Source: Cervus elaphus | Taxonomy: Eukaryota; Chordata; Mammalia; Artiodactyla; Cervidae | Length of the DNA: 64,000 bases | NCBI RefSeq assembly: GCF_910594005.1 | Contig: NC_057831.1 | Location: forward strand, 40,506,001-40,570,000 | Reading direction: 5' to 3' | In this document: positions 10,971-20,845 of the stretch, in pieces | How the letters are laid out: each line of letters begins with the position of its first letter | Numbering within the stretch: position 1 is the first letter of the stretch | Translations under genes and position numbers: made by a program | The notes under the pieces: generated by a model | Told to the model about the DNA's origin: nothing | What the model saw: only the letters and a program-made list of their open reading frames with translations | Databases searched by the model: none

Positions 10971-10972
10971 AG

Positions 10973-11136
10973 AGCAATTGGAGCCAACCCTCTTTACTGT
11001 GATTGTAACATGCAGTGGTTATCCGACTGGGTAAAGTCGGAATACAAAGAGCCGGGAATTGCGCGCTGTGCTGGTCCTGGAGAAATGGCAGATAAACTAC
11101 TTCTCACAACTCCCTCCAAAAAATTTACATGTCAAG
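10973..11136 (+). CDS. SLIT2: SLIT2 exon: LRR C-terminal cap (LRRCT) of domain 4 (window exon 5)
   Basis: 164 nt, phase 2 in, phase 1 out, flanked by TTCCAG and GTATGG. Reads [20 protein letters not shown], then [10 protein letters not shown] and KKFTCQ. The NPxxCxCxxxWLxxW core and the later Cys residues are the LRRCT signature; the cap closes the solenoid with disulphides. The acceptor is preceded by a GT-rich alternating tract instead of a clean pyrimidine run. Read-through past the donor would add a dozen residues and meet TAA at 11169-11171, overlapping an AATAAA. Confidence 0.97.
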
Positions 11137-11166
11137 GTATGGTTTTTAACCACTTGTCCTTCTGTA

Positions 11167-11172
11167 AATAAA
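11167..11172 (+). promoter_or_regulatory. SLIT2: AATAAA hexamer 30 nt inside intron 5
   Basis: AATAAA overlaps the TAA stop that ends the read-through frame from the LRRCT exon (codons run to 11171). It could act as an intronic polyadenylation signal, but AT-rich sequence yields AATAAA often by chance. Confidence 0.3.
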
Positions 11173-12814
11173 ACTTGATGGTATTAATTTAAAAAAAGAA
11201 ACAGAATACCATGGGCCGCTAGGTTGCAGAGGGATAGCTGAAAAACTCCAATAAATAGTTAGTTTTCTCCTGTACTTGGAGAAGACAGAGCAGTTACATG
11301 CGGAGACCTAGTAAAGAACTAGGCTTTTCAAATAAATTGCGGAAACAATCCATTGGAAACGACAAAATTTTCTTTAAAAGATAAGGAGAACCGAAGAGTA
11401 CAAAATTTCTGGAAATTCCTCTCATGGCCTCTAACAAGTGAAATATTTTGCTTTTGCTTTGTCTAACATGTGCCCTGCTCCTAGGGCTTCCAGGGCCCTG
11501 TGGCTTCCTGATGCCAGGTAAGGAGGCATGAGCCCTTCCCCACGTTCAGGCCAGACCTTCCACCTCACCTTTTGTACCGCACTCTTCCTATGTTGATGGT
11601 GCTGTTTCTTGCTTGTTTGAATCCTTTTATTTTCCCTTTGTTTTATGTACTTGTGAATTCTATAAGTGTCTTAGTAACAAATATTTTCTTCTCTTATTAC
11701 AAAACTAATCTATGCCCAACATAGAAAATCTAAAGAAAAGGAAAATGGAACAATAAGAGACTAAAAAACTAAGTGTAACAATTAAGGACGATGCCAAAAG
11801 ATAACCAATGTTAAAGTTGTTTTGTGTATCTTTCCACTTTTTCTAATCAAATAAATCTAAATATCACAGCTAATGTTGAAAGAAATAAAAAGAAGATCCT
11901 CAGTATTTTGCATTGTTCTTTTTTCTCGAACTTTATTTTTCTCCTTGAATTTATATTTCCAATACCTCGGAGAATTGTATCATTTTTTGCTACAAAAAAT
12001 ATGTATATAATTTGCATTTTTAAAATTTGCTACCAGTAGATCTGTGAGTTTCTGTTTTCTTAGAAGTAATTGTTGCTAGTAATACTTATTGAGATTGGTT
12101 GGGCAGCATAGTTATTTATCAATATGTTAACATTTATATTCAAAATGTAAATTTTATTGGAAATGCCTCTCTGGGATTATGTGCATTGACTGCAAGAGCC
12201 TTTGCAAATAACCAGTGTTTTAAATTATTATTGGTAATCTCTGACATTCCCTTGGGGCAGTGTGCCACATGGTAAATTTCTGGTGGACTGAGAGTATACC
12301 ATTTTTTTTAAGGTCAGAGTGGAGATAGGGAATGAGAAGCTGGCATAAAGCTTGCTTGTAGGCATATTATTGGGCAGAGTAATTCTAGAAGGGCTATATG
12401 GGCAAGTTGAGCAACTGTAGACTATTTTTACACTTCTCTGTACCCAGGGATGCTCATACTCCACTCTGAAAACTACTGGTGTTTATCTATAATTCTAAGC
12501 TTAGGATTCCATAGAGATATTTCTTGAAAAAATAATTTCATGATAATGTCAATTTGAGAAAAGCTACATACTTACATTCATTCTTAGAGCATCATAGTTC
12601 ACATTAATCTATTAAATGTTCTCAGAAATCTGATGAATACAAATGAACATACATGCATAAAATAAATATCTGTTGTAACTAACTGATTTGACTCTTTTTC
12701 CGTTAATAGTGTTGTTTGTTCTTAGTATAGCATGAATGGAAATAAGCTATACTAAGGGAACATTGGTCTGGATCAGTAGAGCCTGATAGAACTTTCTTCA
12801 GTGATATAAATTTT

Positions 12815-12962
12815 CTATACCTGTGCTATCCAAATATGGTAGACGCTAGCCACATGTGGTTGTTGAAATGTAGCTAAGGCAAGTGAGGAAGTGACTTTTT
12901 AATTGTATTTCAATTTAAATGTAGTTGTATGTAGCTAATGGCTACCATATTTGGTAGTGCTG
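12815..12962. mobile_element. Non-autonomous hAT-Charlie-like DNA transposon relic
   Basis: Begins CCTGTGCTATCCAAATATGG with GCTAGCCACATGTGGTTGTT and ends GGCTACCATATTTGGTAGTG; the two ends are roughly inverted. The family name (MER-type) is not certain. Confidence 0.7.
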
Positions 12963-14225
12963 TTGCTACAGGGCTCAGAGGAAGACGTCCTTTCAGAGTG
13001 GCTATGAAAGGTTTCTTGCAGGAATGTGTAGGCCAGGTGTTTGAACAAGCAGGCAAGTGTAAGGACAGGTCGGAGGAACTGCAGGAGCCCAGCTGTGATA
13101 CAAGAAAATGCTGGAACTGTGGCAGTTTAGTTTACTCTTCACTGTTACCAAAGTAACACATCACACACACTTCAGGGTGTACCTTAAACTGCATAGCCGG
13201 ACAGCATGGGTATAAAGTCTATGCAAGAAGCATAAACATTCAAAACTCAATAAATATAGTGTAACTGCATTTAACAAGCTTTTAGATTTACTCGGTTCTT
13301 CTATAACATAATTTTAGAAAGATAGCAAACATTGAAACTCACAATGTTCTTTCCCGACATTGCCCAGTATTTGTCAAAATATTGTGAACCAGTCTCACGT
13401 GCTTTGCTAGAAATATTTACTTTACTAATTGGATTGGTAAGGGGCAAAGTATTCTAGTCCATTCATTAAAATAATTAACTCTGGGAAATCTGCCGAGTAC
13501 TATGTTTTTGAGCTTACATGCTTTATGAGCTTGAAAGTAATAAAATAATGCTGCTTTAAATATTTTATATTTTGTTTTTTTATATTTTAATTTAACTTTT
13601 GCCATAGTTATGCCAGTTTTATTTATTCATGAAAGTCATGTAAGTACATATTCCTAATATTAAAGTTTGTAAATATGTAATTTCAACAGGAAGATGAATA
13701 TTCTTTATTTGCAAACATGTTTACATATCTATATTTAAATAGAATTTAAATATTTTCTCTGCTAGCAAACACTGTATTATTATTTTGAGAAATCAATTCT
13801 CTCAACACCATTTTTATCTTACATTTGCAGAGTATTTTCTTTGTGGTATATCATAGTTTTAGTGCACAACAGAAATAAATGAGTTGCTTGAAATACAGAG
13901 TATATTTAATTAAATACCCAGATTAGGACGTTCTTGAATGGGAAGCAGATGATCATGACTTGTTGTTATAACCTAGGTGTCCTGTTTTCATCTTTTAAAT
14001 ATCAGATGAAATTAGAGTGCTCAAGCAGAAAATGGAGATTTTGTCCTTTCCAGGTTTTCACTGAAAACACCAGCATGGAATGTAGAATACTGTTAATTTC
14101 TAATAGTCCCTTTATTGTTCTTCGTTCAGGAGGCTTCAGCTATACAGGCAACTAAATTGTTCATTTTTAATTTGACATTTATTAAACACTTAAATGTGCT
14201 AAAGAGTGAACCATGTGATGAAAAA

Positions 14226-14435
14226 TCAGTTCAGTCGTGTCCAACTCTTTGCAACTCCCTGGACTGTAGCCCACCAGGCTGCTCTGTCCATGGAATTCTC
14301 CAGGCAAGAATATTGGAGTGGGTTGCCATTTCCCCCTCCAGGGGATGTTCCCAACCCAGGGATCAAACCCCCTTCTCTCATGTCTCCTGCAATGGCAGGT
14401 GGATTCTTTACCACTAGCGCCACCTGGGAAGCCAC
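14226..14435 (-). mobile_element. Bov-tA SINE, antisense
   Basis: TCAGTTCAGTCGTGTCCAAC at left, GGCAAGAATATTGGAGTGGG in the middle, CACTAGCGCCACCTGGGAAG at right, in minus orientation. Close to consensus, so relatively young. Confidence 0.94.
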
Positions 14436-14475
14436 CAAAAAGAATGAACAGTCTAACGTAAACAAGTGGTATATT

Positions 14476-14600
14476 GCTTCTTTCATTCAACAAATACTGC
14501 ATGAGTTCCTATTATACAACAGGAATGGTTCCAAGATATTAAGAGTACAATAATAAATAGGACAGAAAAACTCTAGCCTTCATGGAGCTTATATTCTACC
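14476..14600. repeat. Old dispersed repeat relic (MIR/L2 class, family uncertain)
   Basis: TTCATTCAACAAATACTGCA and CCTTCATGGAGCTTATATTC are typical of an old mammalian dispersed repeat also glimpsed at 5034-5240 and 57605-57735. Confidence 0.5.
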
Positions 14601-14730
14601 GATAGATACATTTTAAGGGATAATTACAAAATAATATGGAAGTTTGGTGGTAGAAACATATATACAATGTTAATAATGTATATCCAAACCAAACAGTTGT
14701 GGAAATGTAACCAATACCACAGATTTCCTC

Positions 14731-15327
14731 TTTGTGGGCTCCATAATCACTGTGGACGATGACTGCAGCCGTGAAATCAGAAGACAAATGCTTCTTCAGA
14801 TGGCAGGAAAGCTATGACAAACCTGCATAGTGTGTTGAAAAGCAGAGACATTACTCTGCCGACAAAGGTCCATATAGTCAAGGCTATGGTCTTCCCAGTG
14901 GTCATGTAGGTTGTGAGAGCTGAACCATAAAGAAGGCAGAACACCAAGGAATTGATGCCTTTGAACTGTGGTGCTGGAGAAGACTCCTGAAAGGCCCTTG
15001 GACAGCAAGGAGATCAAACCAGTTAATCTTAAGAGAAATCAACCCTGAATATTCACTGGAAGGACTGATGCTGAAGCTTAAGCTCCAGCATTTTGGTCAT
15101 CTGATGAGCACAAACTCACTGGAAAAGTCCCTGATGCTGGGAAAGCTTGAGGGTAGAAGGAGAAGAGAACGTCAGAGGATGAGATGGCTGGACGGCATCA
15201 TGGATGCAATGAACACGAACTTGGACAAACTTTGGGACATGGTGAGGGACCGGGAAGCCTGGTGTGCTACAGTCCATGGGGTCACAAAGAGTCAGACACA
15301 ACCGGGCAACTGAACAACAACAAGCAG
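14731..15327 (+). mobile_element. BovB LINE 3' part, sense, 5'-truncated and diverged
   Basis: CTGCAGCCGTGAAATCAGAA, AAAAGCAGAGACATTACTCT, then on + 15068-15313 a frame reading MLKLKLQHFGHLMSTNSLEK and RMRWLDGIMDAMNTNLDKLW. It ends in CAACTGAACAACAACAAG rather than the GAACTGAACTGAA tail of the other BovB copies, so it belongs to a different subfamily. Several frame breaks (for example in GTCATGTAGGTTGTGAGAG). Confidence 0.92.
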
Positions 15328-17589
15328 TACCACTCGGTCCATTGGGAAACAGGAGACTGGTGTAGTGTGTCAAGTAGAACAAGAATGGAACACAAATTAG
15401 GGGAAGCAGCTCCTATGGCCAGGTGTCTGGTGGCCAGGAACCCAGATCAAGAGGCGAGGATCTGATGCTCAACATACCTCATTACTTATCTGTGAAGATC
15501 AGCCAAGGGTCAGGAAGCCTGGGACTGTTTCATATCCCAGAATGACCAATATTCCACCACCACATGGTTGCTCTCTTCTGCTAATTTTGCAAGTTAAGAA
15601 TGTTCTAGGTTCTGGAATTTCTAGGAAAAACTTCCACATCTCTCACTAATAATATTGTAATGTTATCAGTTTTATTTCCCGCCCCCCCAGTGAATCAGTA
15701 TCCTTTGTTGGAGGGTGTGTGGGAGGGGGTATTCTTAACAAGCTCAAAGTCTTTTATTTTCTGTCTCAAAACTGTTAATTAATATTGACCTTAGTTATTT
15801 AAAGTATGAAGGGGATTAAATAATTTAACCCAAACTAGAAGTAATGAAAATTTTAATAGGTCAGTTTTGAAGTAGAATTTAAAACTTTATCAAATTCTTT
15901 TTACATTTTCAAATTAGTATCACTACCACATAGTTATAAATTTGAAATAGCCATAGCTGTAGAGGGTTATGATTTTCTTACTGGCTAAAAAAAAATTCAG
16001 GTTTGTACATAGTTATTTGCCAAAAGCACTGTCTTTAAAAAGCAAAGACTATTTTTTTATTATACTTTTTTAAAAAACTTCAAACACTGGGGAAAATTTA
16101 ACAGACATTTATTTTAATAGGAGATGAAACCAATGATTTGTATTCCGTTCTTAAATAGTGTACTTCCATATTATCTCTGATACAGTAACTCCATAAAATA
16201 ATTATTGCTCTTTTTTCACTTGAGTGTGATTTAAGAAGTTAATTTTCTGGCCTAAGTTCACATGTGATTGTAGCAAAGGGCCAAGCCCAGGGATCCCAGA
16301 GGTGTAATACCCATCTTTGTGTTTTTATTTAACCATTTATATAATGCACGTTTGTAGGATTTTAGCCCCCTGTCACTTAGGGACCATCTCTACCCCTTCC
16401 TTGAAACTGTAGGGATTCCAGTGGGCTCTCTCTTGCCCATTTTAGTAGCTTCTTTTTAGCTTGTTTATTTGCCCCCTTTTCATCGTACACAGTGGTGGCC
16501 TCCGCTGCTGCTTGTACATTCCCGGTGTCTCTTCATTCTTTTGCTGACTTGTTTTTCTTACCCACCCTTTAATATTGACACAGTGGAGTTCTCTCCTTAG
16601 CCCTGATGACTAATTTCAGTCCCATGGCTTCAAGTGTCTAGCCATGACTTTTCTTATGAACTTCAGATTCATATTTCCATTTACCTAGTGAAGTCCTGCC
16701 TTGCAGAAACTTAAAACACATATTCCAAAATATGCCTTCCCAATTTCCACATTCTCTTACAGCTGCATTCAGTAGTTGATCCATAGATGTCTCTATTACT
16801 GAACTGCTTGTTAGTTATTCCCAGTGTTAAGTAACCTCTACTTTTTTCCTGAGTTGTCTTTGAAACACACCTGATTTTACACACAGAGCAATACTTCCAC
16901 TGTTTGACTTGTGTATCCAAGGGATATAGTTCCAAGAGGTTAGAATACAAAAATAAGTGGATTTAGATAAACTAGGTGGATGTAAAAATCACGTTATAAG
17001 AAGAACATTTAGTTAGGAGGAATTATAATCTAAATAAAATAGGAAGAGAAATCATATCATTTTAAGATATTTGGACATACCAGAGGATGCTGCTATTTGG
17101 AAATTCTATAATTCACAAACATCTTTTTAACTACCTTTCTCTCCAGCTCAAGAGCTGTAAATAAGAAATTATCTTTGAAGAGTTGATTTTAAAAGAGAGA
17201 TTTGAAAAAAGGAGAAGCAAATAGGATGGTTGCCATAGTAATGAACTTCACCAAGCTGAAGAATATGTTCCTAATTCTGATGCCACCAAAACCAAAACAG
17301 TTTGTGGTTAAGGAAATCATCAAGAGAAGCCTGTGCATGTGGGAAAGCTCGCTTTGCTGATTCTTGTAGCTAGGCCGAATATGTCAGGAGAGCAACAAAT
17401 CTCCTTTCCCATACCCACAAGAAATTGCAGATACTGAAAATAGTTGAGCAGATTTGCTGTATAAAAAGCCAAACTTGGTCTTGGAAAAAAGTGGAGAAAT
17501 TAGATAGTGCTTATTAATCAGATATGGCTCTGTGGATATTTATTAAATAAATCTTGACTGTGCTAAAATCAGAGCAGAGACTACTTCAG

Positions 17590-17700
17590 CCTGGATTTGT
17601 TTTTTGTTGTTGTTGTTGTTCTTTTATTTTTTAAATGTTTGACCATACTGGATCTTAGTTGCAACATGCAGGATCTTCTTTTTTTTTTTTATTTTTCAGC
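17590..17700 (-). mobile_element. CHR-type SINE remnant with GTT run and poly-T (low confidence)
   Basis: TTGTTGTTGTTGTTGTT at 17605-17621, then ATCTTAGTTGCAACATGCAG and a poly-T. This resembles part of an antisense cetartiodactyl CHR SINE, but only a fragment. Confidence 0.4.
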
Positions 17701-18304
17701 CTGGCAGTTTTATCATCTGCACACTCTACTAAAATAATTCTTCAAAACTTACCCAGTTTTTTTTCCTAAAACAGTCTCTAGCTTCTCATCTAAATAATCA
17801 AACATAATTTTTGAAAAATGTCACATTCCACAGAGTAAACTTAGAAGCTGCCAATCCTGAATCCCTCCATTCAGATCACAGCCTTTCAAGGTTGCAAGCA
17901 CATAAATAGACTAAAGACAATTTTCCTTAAGGTCTTGGGAAGTGGCCAGATGAATGTTTACAGTCCTTGCATTTGCTGACTTGAGGTTTTGCTGATGTAC
18001 ATTCTTAGCTGCTTCATGCTATGCCTTTGTTCCAAGATTCTTCTTTCTTCTAGCGTAGCTCAGGGATCCATTACCATTTATATATTTCCTTTCCTAGTGA
18101 TGATTCTTAGTGTGATCATTTTAGCAAACACAAAGTCATTTACTGTGGTGTGTGACATTAATTTAACTTACTGCTGTAACTTCCACCATTCACTTCTCCA
18201 ATGTGCTGAATAGCTAAATTCATTTGATAAATACATTTGGAGTGTGAGAAATTAAGTTTCTGTGATGCTCAGTTTGCTATTAATTGAGGAATTTCTCAAC
18301 TGTA

Positions 18305-18700
18305 ATTTTAAAATAATTTTTATTGGAATATAGTTGATTTACAGTTTCAGGTGTACAACAAAGTGAATCAGTTATACATATACATATATACATTCTTTTT
18401 TATATTCTTTCCACATATAGATCATGACAGAGTATTGAGTATAGTTCTCTACGCTATACACTAATCCTTAATAGTTACCTATTTTACATATAGAACTGTG
18501 TCTGTCGATCTCAATCTCCCAATTTATCCCTCTCCCTCCATTCCCCTCTGGTAACCGTAGGATTGTTTAACACATCTGTGACTATTTCTGTTTTGTGAAT
18601 AAGTTCATTTGTACCATTTTTTTAGATCCCACATATAAGTGATAGCATATATTTGTCTTTATCTGACTTAACTTCACTCAGTATGACTTTAATTTTGATA
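18305..18700 (-). mobile_element. L1 3'-end fragment, antisense
   Basis: TATTGGAATATAGTTGATTT, CAGTTTCAGGTGTACAACAA, GAGTATAGTTCTCTACGCTA and CTCCCTCCATTCCCCTCTGG, the standard reverse-complement text of artiodactyl L1 3' untranslated regions. Confidence 0.78.
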
Positions 18701-20297
18701 CAGCAACTACGTTAGTTATTCTGGTATCAAGAAAAAGCAGAGGGGACACTGGCAAGGCCTCCCCTAATGACTGAAGTATTGCCCAGCACAATCACCACCC
18801 CGTTCCATTAACACAGTCCTCCCCAGGACTCATTTATCCCCAAACAGGGGAACAAAAAGCAAAACAGGAAACTGTCTGAGTAAATTTCAGCTGTTTGTTA
18901 ATAGAAAAACTGAAGAATATAGAACACTACCTTTTGGGGTTGTATTCCAAAACCACAATATGAATATGTATTTCTTAGGTTAAGGTTTAGATATGAATAG
19001 TTTTAATGGCCGTGATGTTAATTCACATTTTCTTTCATATGAGTTTCTGTAAGTAGACCAACAGCTCACCAGTGTAAAAACTGTAGAAAAATGTGACTAA
19101 AGAAAGTTTATACCAGCAGAAGTCATACAGCTTTTTGGGTGGAGGTACCTTGGAAGGTTACAGCAGTGATAGGAAGGGAGTAGAGAGGGCTCGGAAAACT
19201 TTGCTAGAAATTCTGTATGCTGAAACATGCACTTAGAATTATGACTGTTCCAATGAGGATAAAGAACTACAGAGATTGATGGTGAAAGCAAAAGTATAGT
19301 TTGTTATACAATATTTGTATTTTAAATATGAAAATGGCATTCCACCAGAGTGTCCTCACAGACAGTTTCCAAAAGGCAGTCTAGTGAGCTTTCACAAATG
19401 GTGTGAAAATTATTGTCAACTTTATACAATTTTATTGAGGACAGTACACTATCTACATTGTTAGCCACTTACAGAACAAATAGGTGCAACCAAAGGAAAG
19501 TAACTTCAATTTAACCTCCATTTAATCTAGAACTTTCATGGATTATGAGAGTTTTTTAATTTGTACCCCAAGAGGTGAGATTGCAAGTAGTGACCTCTTC
19601 AGTGAGAAAGATACAGAAATCTTTCCCATCCCGTGCCAATATGCTAACAAAACCTGAAGGCCATGAGTAAGGATATACTGGAGGTTTCATTTTGGTTTAT
19701 TTTAAAAGTGACACTGTTTGTATCTCCTGCAGGAAGATAACATATCCTGAACTAATCATAGCAGGACAGGCACATACTGTTGCATTTGTAGTTATACTAA
19801 TGAATTTCTGCATCTTCATTAAACTTGCCCTCCCAATCCCCCAGCACACACATGGGCACACACGCATGCTTCTTTGGGATCCATGGTGTACCTTTCCATG
19901 CAGCTAACAAACAGCTAAGTTGCAAGCACTGGCCATGAAAGCATCCACATAAGTTGTTCAGCTAATGAGGGGACTGACCCTTTGACACGGGTATCGCCAA
20001 TGTCAGATCCTAACCACCTAAGTGCACAACCTAGAGTCCCCCTTGACATCTGAGATTCTCACCATTGTCTCCCAATGAGGCGGCCTCCTGTTTTGTTCTT
20101 AAAGATGATATGATGCTGCTGACTTCCATAACTTGTGTCATGGAAGATAAATTACTACTTTATAATAATTTTATACAAAATTGTTACTGTATAATAGTCT
20201 TATACAAAATTTACTGGTACATTAAGACACTGAAATAGTTTTAAGTGAACTGGAAACAAAAATCATCCTCTTCTCATATTTTTCAATCACTTTTTAG

Positions 20298-20422
20298 GTC
20301 CTGTGGATGTCAATATTCTAGCTAAATGTAATCCCTGCTTATCAAATCCATGTAAAAATGATGGCACCTGTAACAACGATCCAGTTGACTTTTATCGCTG
20401 CACCTGTCCATATGGTTTCAAG
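20298..20422 (+). CDS. SLIT2: SLIT2 exon: EGF-like 1 (window exon 6)
   Basis: 125 nt, phase 1 in, phase 0 out, flanked by TTTTTAG and GTGAGT. Reads PVDVNILAKCNPCLSNPCKN, then DGTCNNDPVDFYRCTCPYGFK. This supplies most of EGF module 1; its last cysteine is in the next exon. CLSNPC fits the EGF O-glucosylation consensus C-x-S-x-P-C, and CKNDGTC fits the O-fucosylation consensus C-x4-S/T-C. These EGF modules form the rod linking the LRR half to the laminin-G half. Confidence 0.97.
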
Positions 20423-20561
20423 GTGAGTAGAAGCTGTCGTGGGAACCAAGATCTGAAAACGTAGTTCTCCCTGATGGGTATTTATTATTCGGTTGTGCTT
20501 TCTTTATGTGCTGAGAACTATTTTCTTTGCACGCAACTTAACTTGACCATTTCTTCTCCAG
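20423..20561 (+). other. SLIT2: Intron 6 in window (139 nt)
   Basis: Very short intron from GTGAGT to CTCCAG. If retained, the frame runs 13 codons and meets TAG at 20462-20464, so retention would truncate the protein inside EGF1. Confidence 0.9.
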
Positions 20562-20659
20562 GGGCAGGACTGTGATGTTCCAATTCATGCATGCATCAGC
20601 AACCCATGTAAACATGGAGGAACTTGCCACTTAAAAGAAGGAGAAAAGGATGGATTCTG
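20562..20659 (+). CDS. SLIT2: SLIT2 exon: end of EGF-like 1 and most of EGF-like 2 (window exon 7)
   Basis: 98 nt, phase 0 in, phase 2 out, flanked by CTCCAG and GTAGGC. Reads GQDCDVPIHACISNPCKHGG, then TCHLKEGEKDGFW. The first Cys closes EGF1; CISNPC and CKHGGTC fit the O-glucose and O-fucose EGF consensus patterns. The tryptophan codon is split across the following 7.4-kb intron. Confidence 0.97.
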
Positions 20660-20845
20660 GTAGGCCATTACTCTGTGATCTTCTGTGTCCTAAGGATCAA
20701 AACAAGAATAAGAAAACATGATTTTTTTATTTTTAAATCCAAGGGCTTTATTTTAAAAAGAATAACAGAAATTCAATTCAAAAGGAAGATATGTGTTAGT
20801 CCCTCTCATAGATGTTAGAGATATTTCAGTATTAAAAACAAGGTC

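Larger units (their letters stand above)
7869..10972 (+). other. SLIT2: Intron 4 in window
   Basis: 3.1 kb. Contains two antisense Bov-tA SINEs (8135-8352, 8539-8738), an L2 3'-end fragment (about 9283-9376), a compact CpG-rich patch (9383-9602), a sense MIR (about 10035-10232), and a TG repeat right before the next acceptor (10922-10970). The remainder is unique-looking AT-rich sequence. Confidence 0.82.
11137..20297 (+). other. SLIT2: Intron 5 in window (9.2 kb)
   Basis: Separates the LRRCT exon from the first EGF exon. It contains a MER-type hAT relic (12815-12962), an antisense Bov-tA (14226-14435), an old dispersed repeat (14476-14600), a sense 5'-truncated BovB (14731-15327), a CHR-like SINE remnant with a GTT run (about 17590-17700), and an antisense L1 3'-end (18305-18700). 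The stretches 11200-12800, 15330-17580 and 18700-20290 show no repeat or gene that I can support. Confidence 0.78.

Noticed and set aside
19715..19910. Exon-like segment after TATCTCCTGCAG at 19721-19732
   Set aside because: The acceptor looks fair, but no donor in a matching phase and no SLIT-like peptide follows; the neighbouring exons join without it.
1..20297. miR-218-1 hairpin, which SLIT2 hosts in other mammals
   Set aside because: The mature miR-218 sequence was not seen anywhere in the window; it lies in an upstream intron of the gene.
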